Of a DNA stretch of 64,000 nt, positions 32,677-41,799 are shown piece after piece. Under the pieces are notes generated by a model that ran no database searches, had not been told where the DNA came from, and saw only the letters and a program-made list of their open reading frames with translations. Each line of letters opens with the position of its first letter. Position 1 is the first letter of the stretch. Source of the DNA: Cryoendolithus antarcticus (Eukaryota > Ascomycota > Dothideomycetes > Cladosporiales > Cladosporiaceae); NCBI GenBank assembly GCA_002077065.1, contig NAJO01000021.1, positions 620,001 through 684,000 on the forward strand. The letters run 5' to 3'. A program made the translations under genes and the position numbers.

Positions 32677-34558
32677 ATGCTTCACTGGCTAGCGGGTGCA
32701 AAGGCGCCTGAAGGTGGAGGAGGTAAACAGTCCGGGTCATGTGTAGCGCATTGACGAAGTACTGACGAGAATAACAGAAGCAGAGCCCGCCACGTTCATT
32801 GACGCACCAGATACGCCTGCGCCAGTCTTTGCGGTCCGCGCGTTCAAGCATGCCATCTTCGGTACACCGCAGACAGCTCAGCCAAAGCCGCGCCGACACT
32901 CCCACACGGAACGAGACCGACAGCGACCGATCCCCACCGCAGGCAGAGCACCTCGACCGCAGATGACACGACCCAAGAGCTCGAGCGATGCCATCACTTT
33001 CGCTGCCAAGCAAGCCGCTGCTTTGCCGGACCCTGTGGCTTCTCCTACTAAGGGAATCTTGATGACGCCCGGCACAGCAAACGCGCGACGCAAGACAGTC
33101 ACTTTCGGCGATCACGTGGACGACGAGGGCGCGAAGAAGGCGATGGACGGCAGCAAGTCGGGTCTACCAGCCGACTTTCCCGGAAAGTTCCCGAGTCCGT
33201 GGGTGGCTGCTGCAGGAGCGCTGGAGGGTGATGAGATCGCTCGTGGAGCTCGTGAACGTGGGCGGAGCAAGCTCACAGAGGAGTTGCACAGAGTGCGTGA
33301 TGAATCCGCAAAGCGCAACTTCGAGACGCAGGCGACGGACACGGCCAGCGTAGATGGGAACGCAAGTGTGGACATGGAGGAGCCGACGTCGCAATCTGGT
33401 ATCTACTGGAAGCGGGAATACGATATTTATCGCGCCAACACAACGCGCGAGGTCAAGAAGCTTGTCACAAAGCAGAGAGCTGCGAAGGGCTTTGCGCGTG
33501 AGAAGGACCAGCAATGTACCGAGCTGGCCGATGAGCTCCGCCAGGAGAAGAAGAAAGTGGATAAGTTGCAGAAGCGAGCAGCAGAGCTCGAGGCGCAGCT
33601 CAAAGCACTTCAGGTACAGCTCAAAATGGATGCGGCATCGGCTGCGGTCGCAACACGCGACACAGGGAAGCCTGCGGTTACTGCAAGGGCAACTAGGGCG
33701 TTTGAACTAGAGGCTCGGTTAGAGACCAGTGCACCACCAGCAGATCTTGAAGCATACGTTTCGAGTATTGTCGGAGCGCCGGCAGCTAAGCCTGATGCAA
33801 AGTCCTCGCGGCCTAATCGCACGCGCCACAGGGCTGGCAATCTCCCTACTGACATCTGGACAAATCAGCTGGTGTCTAGCAGTCCAGTGGCGGCGCAAAA
33901 TGCTCATCGGCTGGACAACAGTCGTGTCACGGGTCGAGCTGTCACTTCTGGCACTAATGTGGCACCCTCTGTCAATGTCACGAACGTTGCAGAGCGTGCC
34001 AATCTTAGCGCAGCGCAGAGAAGTCTACCAGCACTTCCGCATGTTCACATCGGCAAGGAGAGTCAGATTGCAGAGACGACGATCTCAAAAGCAACAACAG
34101 ATCGCCGAGACTCTCTGTCGCCTAGCCATGCACCTCCAAGAAGCAACGGTCCACTCTCACAAGTCTCCTCGAATCACGACGATTCAGCAACAGCAGCAGC
34201 TGACAGGCCACCTTCGCCACCGAAGCATGAGCAAAAGGATCTGCCTGAGCCGCCTATGTCGAGTCCATTCCAGTCCGACGTAGTCCTCGGCCAGCCCGCA
34301 TCGCCAACACGACCGAGGTCAGTGCTCGCAGACCGGCTAGCACGAAGCACTATCGATCACAAAGAGAATATCAACCCAAAGACTACCGTCTCCATGCAGC
34401 TTCCTGGCAAGGAAACTCTGGTCGTCCCTCGCCAAGTCGATGTGACCGCAGATGGCGGTCTTCGCGACAGAAAGGGTAGAGAAGTCAGCGCCGATCGCAT
34501 CGCGGCTGCGAAGGCACGTTTGGCAGCAAGATCGGAGTCCCGGACATTCGCTTCGTAA
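32677..34558 (+). CDS. Cut12-type spindle pole body-associated protein, 608 aa
   Basis: Fission yeast Cut12 anchors the spindle pole body in the nuclear envelope and helps activate Polo and CDK. Exon 1 is 32677-32722 (MLHWLAGAKAPEGGG) and exon 2 is 32778-34558 (intron 55 nt). Exon 2 opens AEPATFIDAPDTPAPVF, then VRAFKHAIFGTP, then TKGILMTPGTANARRKTVTF, the most conserved blocks of fungal homologues; GILMTPGTA..RKTVTFG resembles a CDK/PP1-type regulatory patch. A coiled coil runs about 230-290 (LADELRQEKKKVDKLQKRA). The remainder is Ser/Pro-rich. Starting at the later Met (32963) would lose the conserved N-terminus. The family call is good; cell-cycle function is by homology. Confidence 0.8.
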
Positions 34559-34764
34559 TGTGTGGTATGAGCGGCATGCATCGAGGAGATCCGATAGTGG
34601 GATTGAGACATCTTTCGCTTCATCAGGACACGACGCACTTTGTCGAGATGGGCGAAGGGAATGCTATACAGACCCGCTGTAATCGTATTCATACACTCCT
34701 GGTACTACAATCTCGAATTGACAAGTAACAATCTCAGGTCTCCCTGCCATCCGCACGCATGGAG

Positions 34765-35140
34765 TTAACAGCCTCCACCCCCGCCGCCTCCACCTCCTCC
34801 ACCACCTCCACTGCTTGCAGCAGCACTAGCGCATATCAAGCTGAGTCCAAAGTCAGTACGATTCGTTGAGCGTATAGTTCGTATGAAACACTAACCCAGC
34901 CAATGCTCCATTGTTTCCGCGACGACGACGTCGTCGTCTTTTGATCGCCTCGTCCGACGGCGAAGGTCCAGTGATACCGGATGTACCGCTCAGTACAGCG
35001 CGGCCGTCTGCATCGTATCGTATTTCTGGTGTAGAGAGTCCGCAGCCCGTGGTTGGTTCTGTTGATCAAGTGGTATTTTGGTTACTTTTGTAGTGGATGT
35101 TTGAGAGATTACTGGACACGATGAGATGGCTTTCCTCCAT
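34765..35140 (-). CDS. Small Arg- and Gly-run protein, 88 aa, three exons, unrecognised
   Basis: Found by splice logic; no single frame is long enough to show it. Exons in coding order are 35140-35113, 35058-34896 and 34840-34765; introns are 54 and 55 nt. Intron 2 has a GTTAGT donor and a textbook TACTGAC branch point 13 nt before its CAG. The protein reads MEESHLIVSKPTTGCGL, then STPEIRYDADGRAVLSG, SPSDEAIK, seven Arg, GNNGALAGLICASAAASS, and a C-terminal run of thirteen Gly followed by Cys and the stop. No signal peptide or long membrane helix is seen. The Arg run is coded by an 18-bp perfect palindrome at 34921-34938. Exons 2 and 3 are well supported; exon 1 is the best of several options. 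I do not recognise the family. Confidence 0.6.
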
Positions 35141-35845
35141 GTACTACCTTGTGTGCGATGATCTGCTGAAGAGTGTACCCTATGATTGCTCGAGTCGTAT
35201 TACGTTGTAAGGCAACGATGTTGCTGTTGCTAAGCCTTGCAGAGCGACGATCGCAGGATGAGGCTGGGTGGCTGCGGCTGCGAGGACTTTGCTGTGCTTG
35301 AGGGTCAAGTCAATACATGATACATGGATAACGTGATCTGCGGAACACGGCACAATGTGTGGTTGAGGAGAGGCTCCATTGTCAATGCATTGCAACAGAT
35401 GGATGTACGAGATCGCACGACATATTGACTCTTGACATGACTGGGGCTGTGCAGGCCATCGAATATCGCGATCGATAACGAAGCTTGATATCGAAATGAT
35501 CGCGGCGTACTTGAGCAACGTGTTCATTTGCTACCTCAACCTTCCATGCATCGAGACCTCAAAGACTGTCACCTCATCGGCGTCCAGTCGGTGTTAGAGC
35601 ATCTCAACCAAGTTTCAGTAAACCTCCTTTCCTTCCATGCAATGTTCTTGAGCAGAAGCTCGACGTCCTCGGGCCCTTCACCAATGCCTTCATTGTCGTT
35701 TCCAAGCTTTCCAGTCCATTGACTTTGACTTGCGTTGTCAGGTGTTCGATCCTTCCTTCAACGCAGAGCTTGTGTTGTGGTCGCGTGGTGGAGATGTCGA
35801 TTTGATGGTCGTCTTGACTTCTGCAGACGAGGAGGGGCGAGTCAT
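35141..35845. other. Intergenic with an unexplained open frame on the minus strand
   Basis: Between the small-gene start and the RPL41 stop. A minus-strand frame at 35757-35569 (62 codons, no initiating ATG) reads protein-like, for example GNDNEGIGEGPEDVELLLKN followed by IAWKERRFTETWLR. It could be a terminal exon, an RPL41 3' untranslated segment or chance. No RNA gene is recognised. Confidence 0.3.
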
Positions 35846-35978
35846 TTACTTACTGCCGGATTGTTAGTAGATGTTGGTTGCCATTGGTGGGTCCGAACGA
35901 TGCTTACGAGCGGGCACGAGTCTTTCTGCGCTTCCTCTTCAACCGCCGCACGCGCTTCTTCCTCCACTTTGCTCTCAT
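35846..35978 (-). CDS. RPL41: 60S ribosomal protein eL41, 25 aa, two exons
   Basis: The smallest ribosomal protein, bridging the two subunits. Exon 1 (35978-35908) encodes MRAKWRKKRVRRLKRKR, then RKTRAR and the first two bases of a Ser codon. A 55-nt intron (35907-35853) with branch point CTACTAAC and CAG acceptor follows. Exon 2 (35852-35846) is only t-aag-taa, completing Ser-Lys-stop. The product is the near-invariant eukaryotic L41 sequence. If the intron is retained, TCG TAA ends the protein one residue earlier without the final Lys. Too short for standard gene finders. Divergent from the FHA-kinase gene. Confidence 0.96.
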
Positions 35979-36231
35979 CTCGGCGAGTCAACTGTACAGC
36001 TGTTAGTGACAATGATAGCCTCGATAGACGCAGGACGACTCACGGTTTGCCGTGGAATGAGGATGGATGATGTCGTGAAGGAACAGGTGCTCAGGATTTG
36101 GAGCTGTTGTGTGCTGCGCGGGCGGAGTGTTTCCCGCGGCTTGGCACGCTACCGGAAGCTCCACCGCTGACCTCACTTTAAGCTGCACAGACATCCCTCA
36201 CCACTTCGTTTCCCACACTTCGAACATCACG
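35979..36231. promoter_or_regulatory. Shared RPL41/FHA-kinase promoter with an RPL41 5' leader intron
   Basis: These 253 bp lie between divergent start codons. On the minus strand a 52-nt intron is visible in the RPL41 leader at 36043-35992: donor GTGAGT, branch point CACTAAC, acceptor TACAG, ending 13 nt before the ATG. Leader introns are common in fungal ribosomal protein genes. That leaves under 190 bp for the shared promoter. Confidence 0.6.
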
Positions 36232-38255
36232 ATGACGGATGCTGGCTCGGTGGCAGCATGCCCGGACGACGAGATCATGTACTCAAGCGAGGCAGACAAC
36301 GATGATGCCGTCTCTTACCTTGTCTACACCAACGCAGATCAGCCGAGCTCGTTTCGTCAAGTGCCGATCGCACCAAGGGCGCCCTTCGACATAGGGAGAG
36401 CTCAAGTGCAGAAGCATCTAGGCGTATTCGAACGTTCGATCTCGAATCAGCATCTCCGTTTTCACTGCATCCTCTACGGGGACGACCCCGCTGACGATGT
36501 TCTCCCAATGGTTTACGTCCGGGTTCTATCATCACATCCAGTAAAGCTTGACAATACCACGTCTGGCGGTGGGAGATTCATTCGTCACTTACGCAGCACT
36601 GATGCAGATCTTTTGCTCAGCCATGGCGACAGATTGCACCTCACTAACAAGATCCGTGTTGAGTACAGCGCAGCACGTGACGCCACACCATTGCCGCCTC
36701 TGAATTCAGCTCAGCTGCGCGAGCTCGGCCACATCTCGCAAGAGTACATCGTCACGACTAGAAAGCTGGGTTCCGGTGGGTACGCCAGCGTGTATTTAGC
36801 AGAAAGTGCTCCTTCAAGGAAGCAAGTCGCTTGCAAAATTGTCCGTATTCCTAGGCGATCGTCCAACACGAACGCTCATGGCAAAGGAGCGATCCAACGT
36901 CGCTCCGACATCCTCGTCAGAGACTCTATTGCAGACAAAAGCACGGATCTTGACAAGACGCTTGTCGTACTACGTCGCGAAGTCGAAATCCTCCAGCACG
37001 TTGATCATCCCAACGTTATCCGACTTGAGAAGGCTTTCTGGGCAACAGAATACACTTACATCTTCCAAGAGCTCATTTCAGCTGGTGATCTTATGTCATA
37101 TCTCCAGTTCAACGGTGCTCTTGAAGCGCCGGAATCTGCAGTCATTGTATATCAACTCCTGATGGCAGTCCAATATCTACATGAGCACGATGTCGTGCAT
37201 CGCGATATCAAGCCGGAGAATGTGCTGATGACATCTTGCAAGCCTGGAGCTCGCATCGTGCTGACTGACTTCGGGCAATCAAGGGTCGTCAGCGAGAAGC
37301 GAGACAAGCGGGCTACAAAGAGAGCTCGTCGCATGCAAACGATGGTCGGCACGACAGGCTACTGTGCGCCGTATGTTTTAAACCATGATATGTCGGCTAC
37401 GCTACCAAGCTTTGACTGACCGCGAACAGAGAGGTGTATGTTGCCGCAGACAAGATGGAGATGGGCGCCGGATACAGCAAGGCTGTAGACATCTGGTCCA
37501 TCGGCAGCCTGACTTCAGCACTCTTCACCAACTCTCCTCTGATCGATATGCGTGATGAAAACGGCGACGAACTAGTCACCGCAAGAGTAGCAAACACGAT
37601 GGCGGACTTCGATTTCAGTATCCTTGAGACTACCGAGCCGTGGAAGTCGCGGGTGGACAGGAACGCCAAAGCCTTCATCAAATCATGCCTGACCTTCGAC
37701 GAGACCTTGCGACCAACCGCGCATCAAGCTCTGCAGCATCGCTGGCTCGCACATCCAGCGTACAAGGAGCTCATGGAGATGAAGTATAAGCACGCGATCA
37801 AGGACTGGAAGCCGCGAAGCGTCAAGACTGCTCTTGTGGAACACATCAACGTCCCAGCGGTGCCCCCGTCGATCGGAGCACAGAATTCGGCATATGGCGC
37901 TCAGCTGCATGCGGAGGTAAGATCGCGCCAATTCCCTGCCAATGCTGCGGCAACTCCGCGTACTGTAAATCCACCCGGAGGCCGCGTCTCAGACCCAGAA
38001 CGCACGCTACTCTCCCGACCGAGCCACGCTCGCCCGATCACGGTGCCTTCTACCGCTATCGCTCGAGATACCCAGCCTCGGAATCTTCCTTTGCTTGATA
38101 GCATCCCCGCCGACGCCGCCAGCAACAGCCTCTATTGCTCGATTCAGGACTTTGCCCCTCCGCCTCTATCGCAATACACCTGTATCTCCCCTTCTGCGCA
38201 ATTGACAGGTCCGGTGGACCAGAATCGCAATCCCGTCAACTTCCGTCCGGCATAA
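36232..38255 (+). CDS. FHA-domain Ser/Thr kinase, Rad53/Cds1/Mek1-like, 654 aa
   Basis: Checkpoint-type kinase. Exons are 36232-37370 and 37430-38255; the 59-nt intron splits the activation-segment motif, giving GYCAP/EVYVAADK. An FHA domain at about 45-145 has GR (FDIGRAQVQKH), S-x2-H (SISNQHLRF) and HGDRLHL, so it should read phosphothreonine. The kinase domain at about 170-490 is complete: LGSGGYASVYLAE, VACKIVRI, HRDIKPENVL, LTDFGQS, APE. A 150-residue Pro/Ser-rich tail has no second FHA. One N-terminal FHA fits Cds1, Dun1 or Mek1 rather than two-FHA Rad53; the right orthologue needs a tree. A basic insert follows the DFG (EKRDKRATKRARR). Confidence 0.88.
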
Positions 38256-38460
38256 GAGGGCTTCGCGGTCTTGAGCCATGATCCGATCCAGCGACCGATT
38301 CTTGAGGGCTTGCTGCCAGCCAAGTGCTTTGGGCAATGACGGAGGAAATCCCTGCTTACTTGCTTTGACGTCGGATCGTTTTGCTCACTTCAACCATTCG
38401 CTTACAATGTTGATGGCTCAATTCTACAGCAGTTCTCCAGCGTTCTGGCCGAGCTTCAGG

Positions 38461-39636
38461 TCACCCCCGTGCTTCTTCATCGTCTTCGTCCACGGCAGCA
38501 GTCGCATCGGCATCATCCATGACTTCGTCGGCATCTGCATCGGCATCGTCGTCGTCGTTCTCGTCCTTCCCGCCTTTCCTTTCTTTCCCGTTCTCTTCGC
38601 CTGTAGGAAAGGATAAGTGCTTCCAGTCTTCGATTTCCTCGATGACACTCCGCAGTCTGTCTCTTACAGAATCTACAGCAAATGTGCCCAGCAGCAGTCG
38701 CAATGGTGGGTACTTGCAATGTCCTAACTGCCACACTAGCTCTGCACTCCTCACCGCGCTGACTGGCTGATGATCAGACATCCACTGCACAATTCGTCTC
38801 GCGTGCCCAGCAGGTGCAGTAGGTGAGTCATACGGTTTACTCGGCCGCTTCACCAGGAAATGTCCATACTTCTTTAACCTCACGTCGCGATCGGTATTCG
38901 CCGCGCCGTTAGGCAGTGCCGTCTCAGTAGCCTTGTCGTCCAATCCCGTCGGCTCATCAAGTCTCATATGCCCCGGCTCCACAAGCGTAGCCTTGATACC
39001 AAATGCATCGATCTCATACAACATACTCTCAATCAGCCCTTCCACGGCATACTTCGTCGCACAATACGGACCGAGCCCAGGCACCCCCAACGCCCCTGAC
39101 GTAGACGAAAAAATGATATACCTCCCCGCGCTCTCGCCCTCCTTCCGCTTCCCCGCCTGCTCCCTCAGATACGGCAGCGACAACTGTATTATATTCAACG
39201 TCCCCAGAAAGTTCGTCTCAAACTGACTTCTTAAATCATGATCATCCTGGTCCTCACATGCACCTAACACGCCATATCCAGTGCAATTCACAATCACATC
39301 TACCTTCCCCCAATGGCGTATACTTCGCTCTACGACTGTGGCCACGGTCTCCCTAACCCTCACATCGCACAACAAGCCCAAGCAGCGCTCGTGCCAGCCT
39401 TGCATCTGCTGCATGGTATTCTCCATGGTGCGGCCGACGGCTGTAACGCGATCGTTGTGGTTTAGCACATTCTTGACCAGGCTGCGGCCGATGTGACCAG
39501 TGGCGCCGAAGATGATCCATGTTTTCGGGGAAGGGGGGTTGGAGTCTGAGGGGGGATCGGTAGTAGTGGGAAGGAGGAGGGTGCGGGCTGAGGTAGCGGA
39601 AGTGCGCGGAGAGCGGGGGGAGGAGGAGGACGCCAT
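38461..39636 (-). CDS. Short-chain dehydrogenase/reductase with acidic C-terminal tail, 391 aa
   Basis: Classical-type SDR. The NAD(P) motif is IIFGATGHIGRSLVK near residue 40. VNCTGYGVLG replaces the usual NNAG. The catalytic Ser is in IIFSSTSGALG and Tyr-Lys in GPYCATKYAVEG, so the enzyme should be active. The substrate is unknown. After the fold, the last 35 residues are almost all Asp, Glu and Ala (DENDDDDADADADEVMDDAD), coded by GAT/GAC repeats around 38475-38570. The open frame starts at GTG 39663; the first ATG is 39636. The neighbours, MMM1 (divergent) and the FHA kinase (convergent), give no metabolic clue. Confidence 0.85.
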   Translation of the reverse strand: MASSSSPRSPRTSATSARTLLLPTTTDPPSDSNPPSPKTWIIFGATGHIGRSLVKNVLNHNDRVTAVGRTMENTMQQMQGWHERCLGLLCDVRVRETVATVVERSIRHWGKVDVIVNCTGYGVLGACEDQDDHDLRSQFETNFLGTLNIIQLSLPYLREQAGKRKEGESAGRYIIFSSTSGALGVPGLGPYCATKYAVEGLIESMLYEIDAFGIKATLVEPGHMRLDEPTGLDDKATETALPNGAANTDRDVRLKKYGHFLVKRPSKPYDSPTAPAGHARRIVQWMSDHQPVSAVRSAELVWQLGHCKYPPLRLLLGTFAVDSVRDRLRSVIEEIEDWKHLSFPTGEENGKERKGGKDENDDDDADADADEVMDDADATAAVDEDDEEARG

Positions 39637-39871
39637 TGCGCCTATGAATCTGGGTACGATCACATATTTAGGTAGAGAAGAGGAAGGGTAGGAGAGATTG
39701 GGGTGGCTTCGGGGGATTAATCAATATGGGGGAGTGTGGGGTCATGCAGGTCCCAATTCGTGACGTCGTTTAGGTAACAAAGACTTCGAGGTCCATCGAC
39801 ATTACCTGTCGCATACATCGCCCTCCCACGTTTTCTATCGCGTTGTGCATCATCCCTTTCTGTGGTGCGGC
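39637..39871. promoter_or_regulatory. Shared promoter region of the SDR gene and MMM1
   Basis: These 235 bp lie between divergent starts. No specific element is recognised; a T/C-rich stretch precedes the MMM1 start. Confidence 0.4.
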
Positions 39872-41353
39872 ATGTCCAAGGCGAAGCTGCAGGCCTCGCA
39901 GAGTACGCTTTTCATACCTCTCTCCTTCTTTGCTCCACTAACGTAAACAGATGGTGGTTCAAGCTCTTCCGCTGGCTTCGCGACTGGCTTCCTCCTCGGC
40001 CAGCTGACACTCGCTCTGATCCTATTCTTCTTCATCAAATTCTTCATCTTCGGCGAAGCCCCAAATGCCGACACTCGTGCGGCTCAGCGCGCGACTTCGC
40101 GACGACAACGGACACTTTCGAGCAATACTAGACAACGTGCCTTGAGCTCTGCACTCCGACCACGACCTAGCTCTGCAGTGCTGAAACCGCGGACTGACAT
40201 CGGACTCTCCGTGCAGAAGATCCTGGAGAAGACGTACTACAATGTACAAGGCCATCAACCTGAGAGTCTTGACTGGTTCAACGTGCTCGTTGCACAGACG
40301 ATAGCACAGCTACGAGCTGATGCAGCCGAGGATGAAGCTGTCCTGAGCAGCCTGACGAGTGTGCTCAATAGTGGAAGTAAGCCTGACTTTCTGGATGAGA
40401 TCAAGGTCACAGAGATCAGTCTTGGCGAGGAGTTTCCTATCTTTAGTAACTGTAGGGTGATTCCTGTGGACGAGAATGGCACGCCGATCAAGGCATTGCG
40501 AGGAGACCGAGGGGAACGGCTACAGGCTAGGATGGATGTTGATTTAGGGGATGTGTTGACGCTTGGGATCGAAACGAAGTTGGTGTTGAACTACCCGAAG
40601 CCGTTTGTAGCTGTGCTACCTGTCGCTTTGGCTGTCTCTGTCGTGCGATTTTCAGGGACGCTAAGTCTATCATTTTCGCCCTCATCGCAGACAGATGCGT
40701 TTATGACAGCGGATAACATGCCAGCAGACGGAGAGAAGAATGAAGGGCATCCTCTGAACCCCACTGGTCGATCACCAACGACGCTCACATTCACGTTTCT
40801 GGACGACTACCGACTGGACCTGAGTGTGCATTCGCTTATTGGATCTCGGAGTCGACTCCAAGACGTACCGAAGATCGCACAATTAGTCGAAGATCGCATA
40901 CATGCTTGGTTCGATCAACGCTGCGTCGAGCCTCGCTTTCAGCAAATCGTCCTGCCCTCACTATGGCCGCGGAAGCGCAATACGCGGGGTGGCGAAAGCC
41001 AGGCCGAAGGCTCTGCTGACGCGACATCGACTGCCAATGAGCAGGCTGTTTTTGATGAGCCTGCAGTAGAGATACGATCGAAGAAGGAAGGCACAGCAGC
41101 GGAGACTGCCGCCGAGCAGCGAACGAGAGATTGGGCTGCGAGGCAAAGTACGCCAAGACAGACTTCTAGTGCAGCTATACCCACGCCTCGCAAGGGCAAA
41201 GAGGAGCTGTCCGATCTTGAGCTCGCTGGCGAGGAAATGAGAGAGGCAGATGAGCGGAAACGAAGGAAGGGCCTGCAAAGGCAAAGAACTGGTCTCGATG
41301 ATGGGGAGAGTGTAAGGCTACGGAATGGAGCCGCTGTGCGGGCTGCTGGGTGA
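39872..41353 (+). CDS. MMM1: MMM1, ERMES subunit at ER-mitochondria contacts, 477 aa
   Basis: ER-anchored, lipid-transferring subunit of the ERMES tether. Exon 1 is 39872-39902 (MSKAKLQASQ plus one base) and exon 2 is 39951-41353; the 48-nt intron has a CACTAAC branch point. A single membrane helix at 19-44 (GFATGFLLGQLTLALILFFF) is followed by IKFFIFGE, as in all Mmm1. The SMP domain starts near 85 (DWFNVLVAQTIAQLR, EISLGEEFPIFSNC) and ends near 300 (DRIHAWFDQRCVEPRFQQI). The C-terminal 150 residues are charged and variable. The first exon is 31 nt, so uncorrected models would start inside the protein and lose the anchor. Confidence 0.94.
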
Positions 41354-41799
41354 TCGAGAGATATGGTCAAGTGAGGGATTGCTTTAGCGTGGCGCTGGTG
41401 GCATTGAGGTAGTTAAGGGCTATGACGGATACGGCGGAGGCTCTGCGAAGGCTCGCTGAAGTCACCTCGGTATGGCCTGCTGGAAGACGAGCAAGGCAAT
41501 GCAAGGCAAACACACCAATACATCGCGAGACGATCACAAAGTCTTGCCTCGCCATATGATCTCTCTCATCCTCCTCTGCTCCAGTGCTGCCCCCGTAAAG
41601 TTGGTCTACATAAATATTTACCGGAAGCCCAACTGCCGTGCTATTTTCAATCTTGTCATTCCCACAGTCGGGGTGACTCCAACGCTGACCAAACCCCACA
41701 TAAAACTTTCAATGTACCCCATTGCTGATCTGTCCCTTCCCACATAACATACACAACGATACCCACGACCGTCACTCACATTAGCATATCTTCGGCGTC
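41354..41799. promoter_or_regulatory. Intergenic, HOM3 promoter
   Basis: No gene is seen. TGACTCC at 41674-41680, about 120 nt before the HOM3 ATG, matches six of seven bases of the Gcn4/CpcA site; yeast HOM3 is under that control. Weak evidence by itself. The last 60 nt are C/A-rich. Confidence 0.3.
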
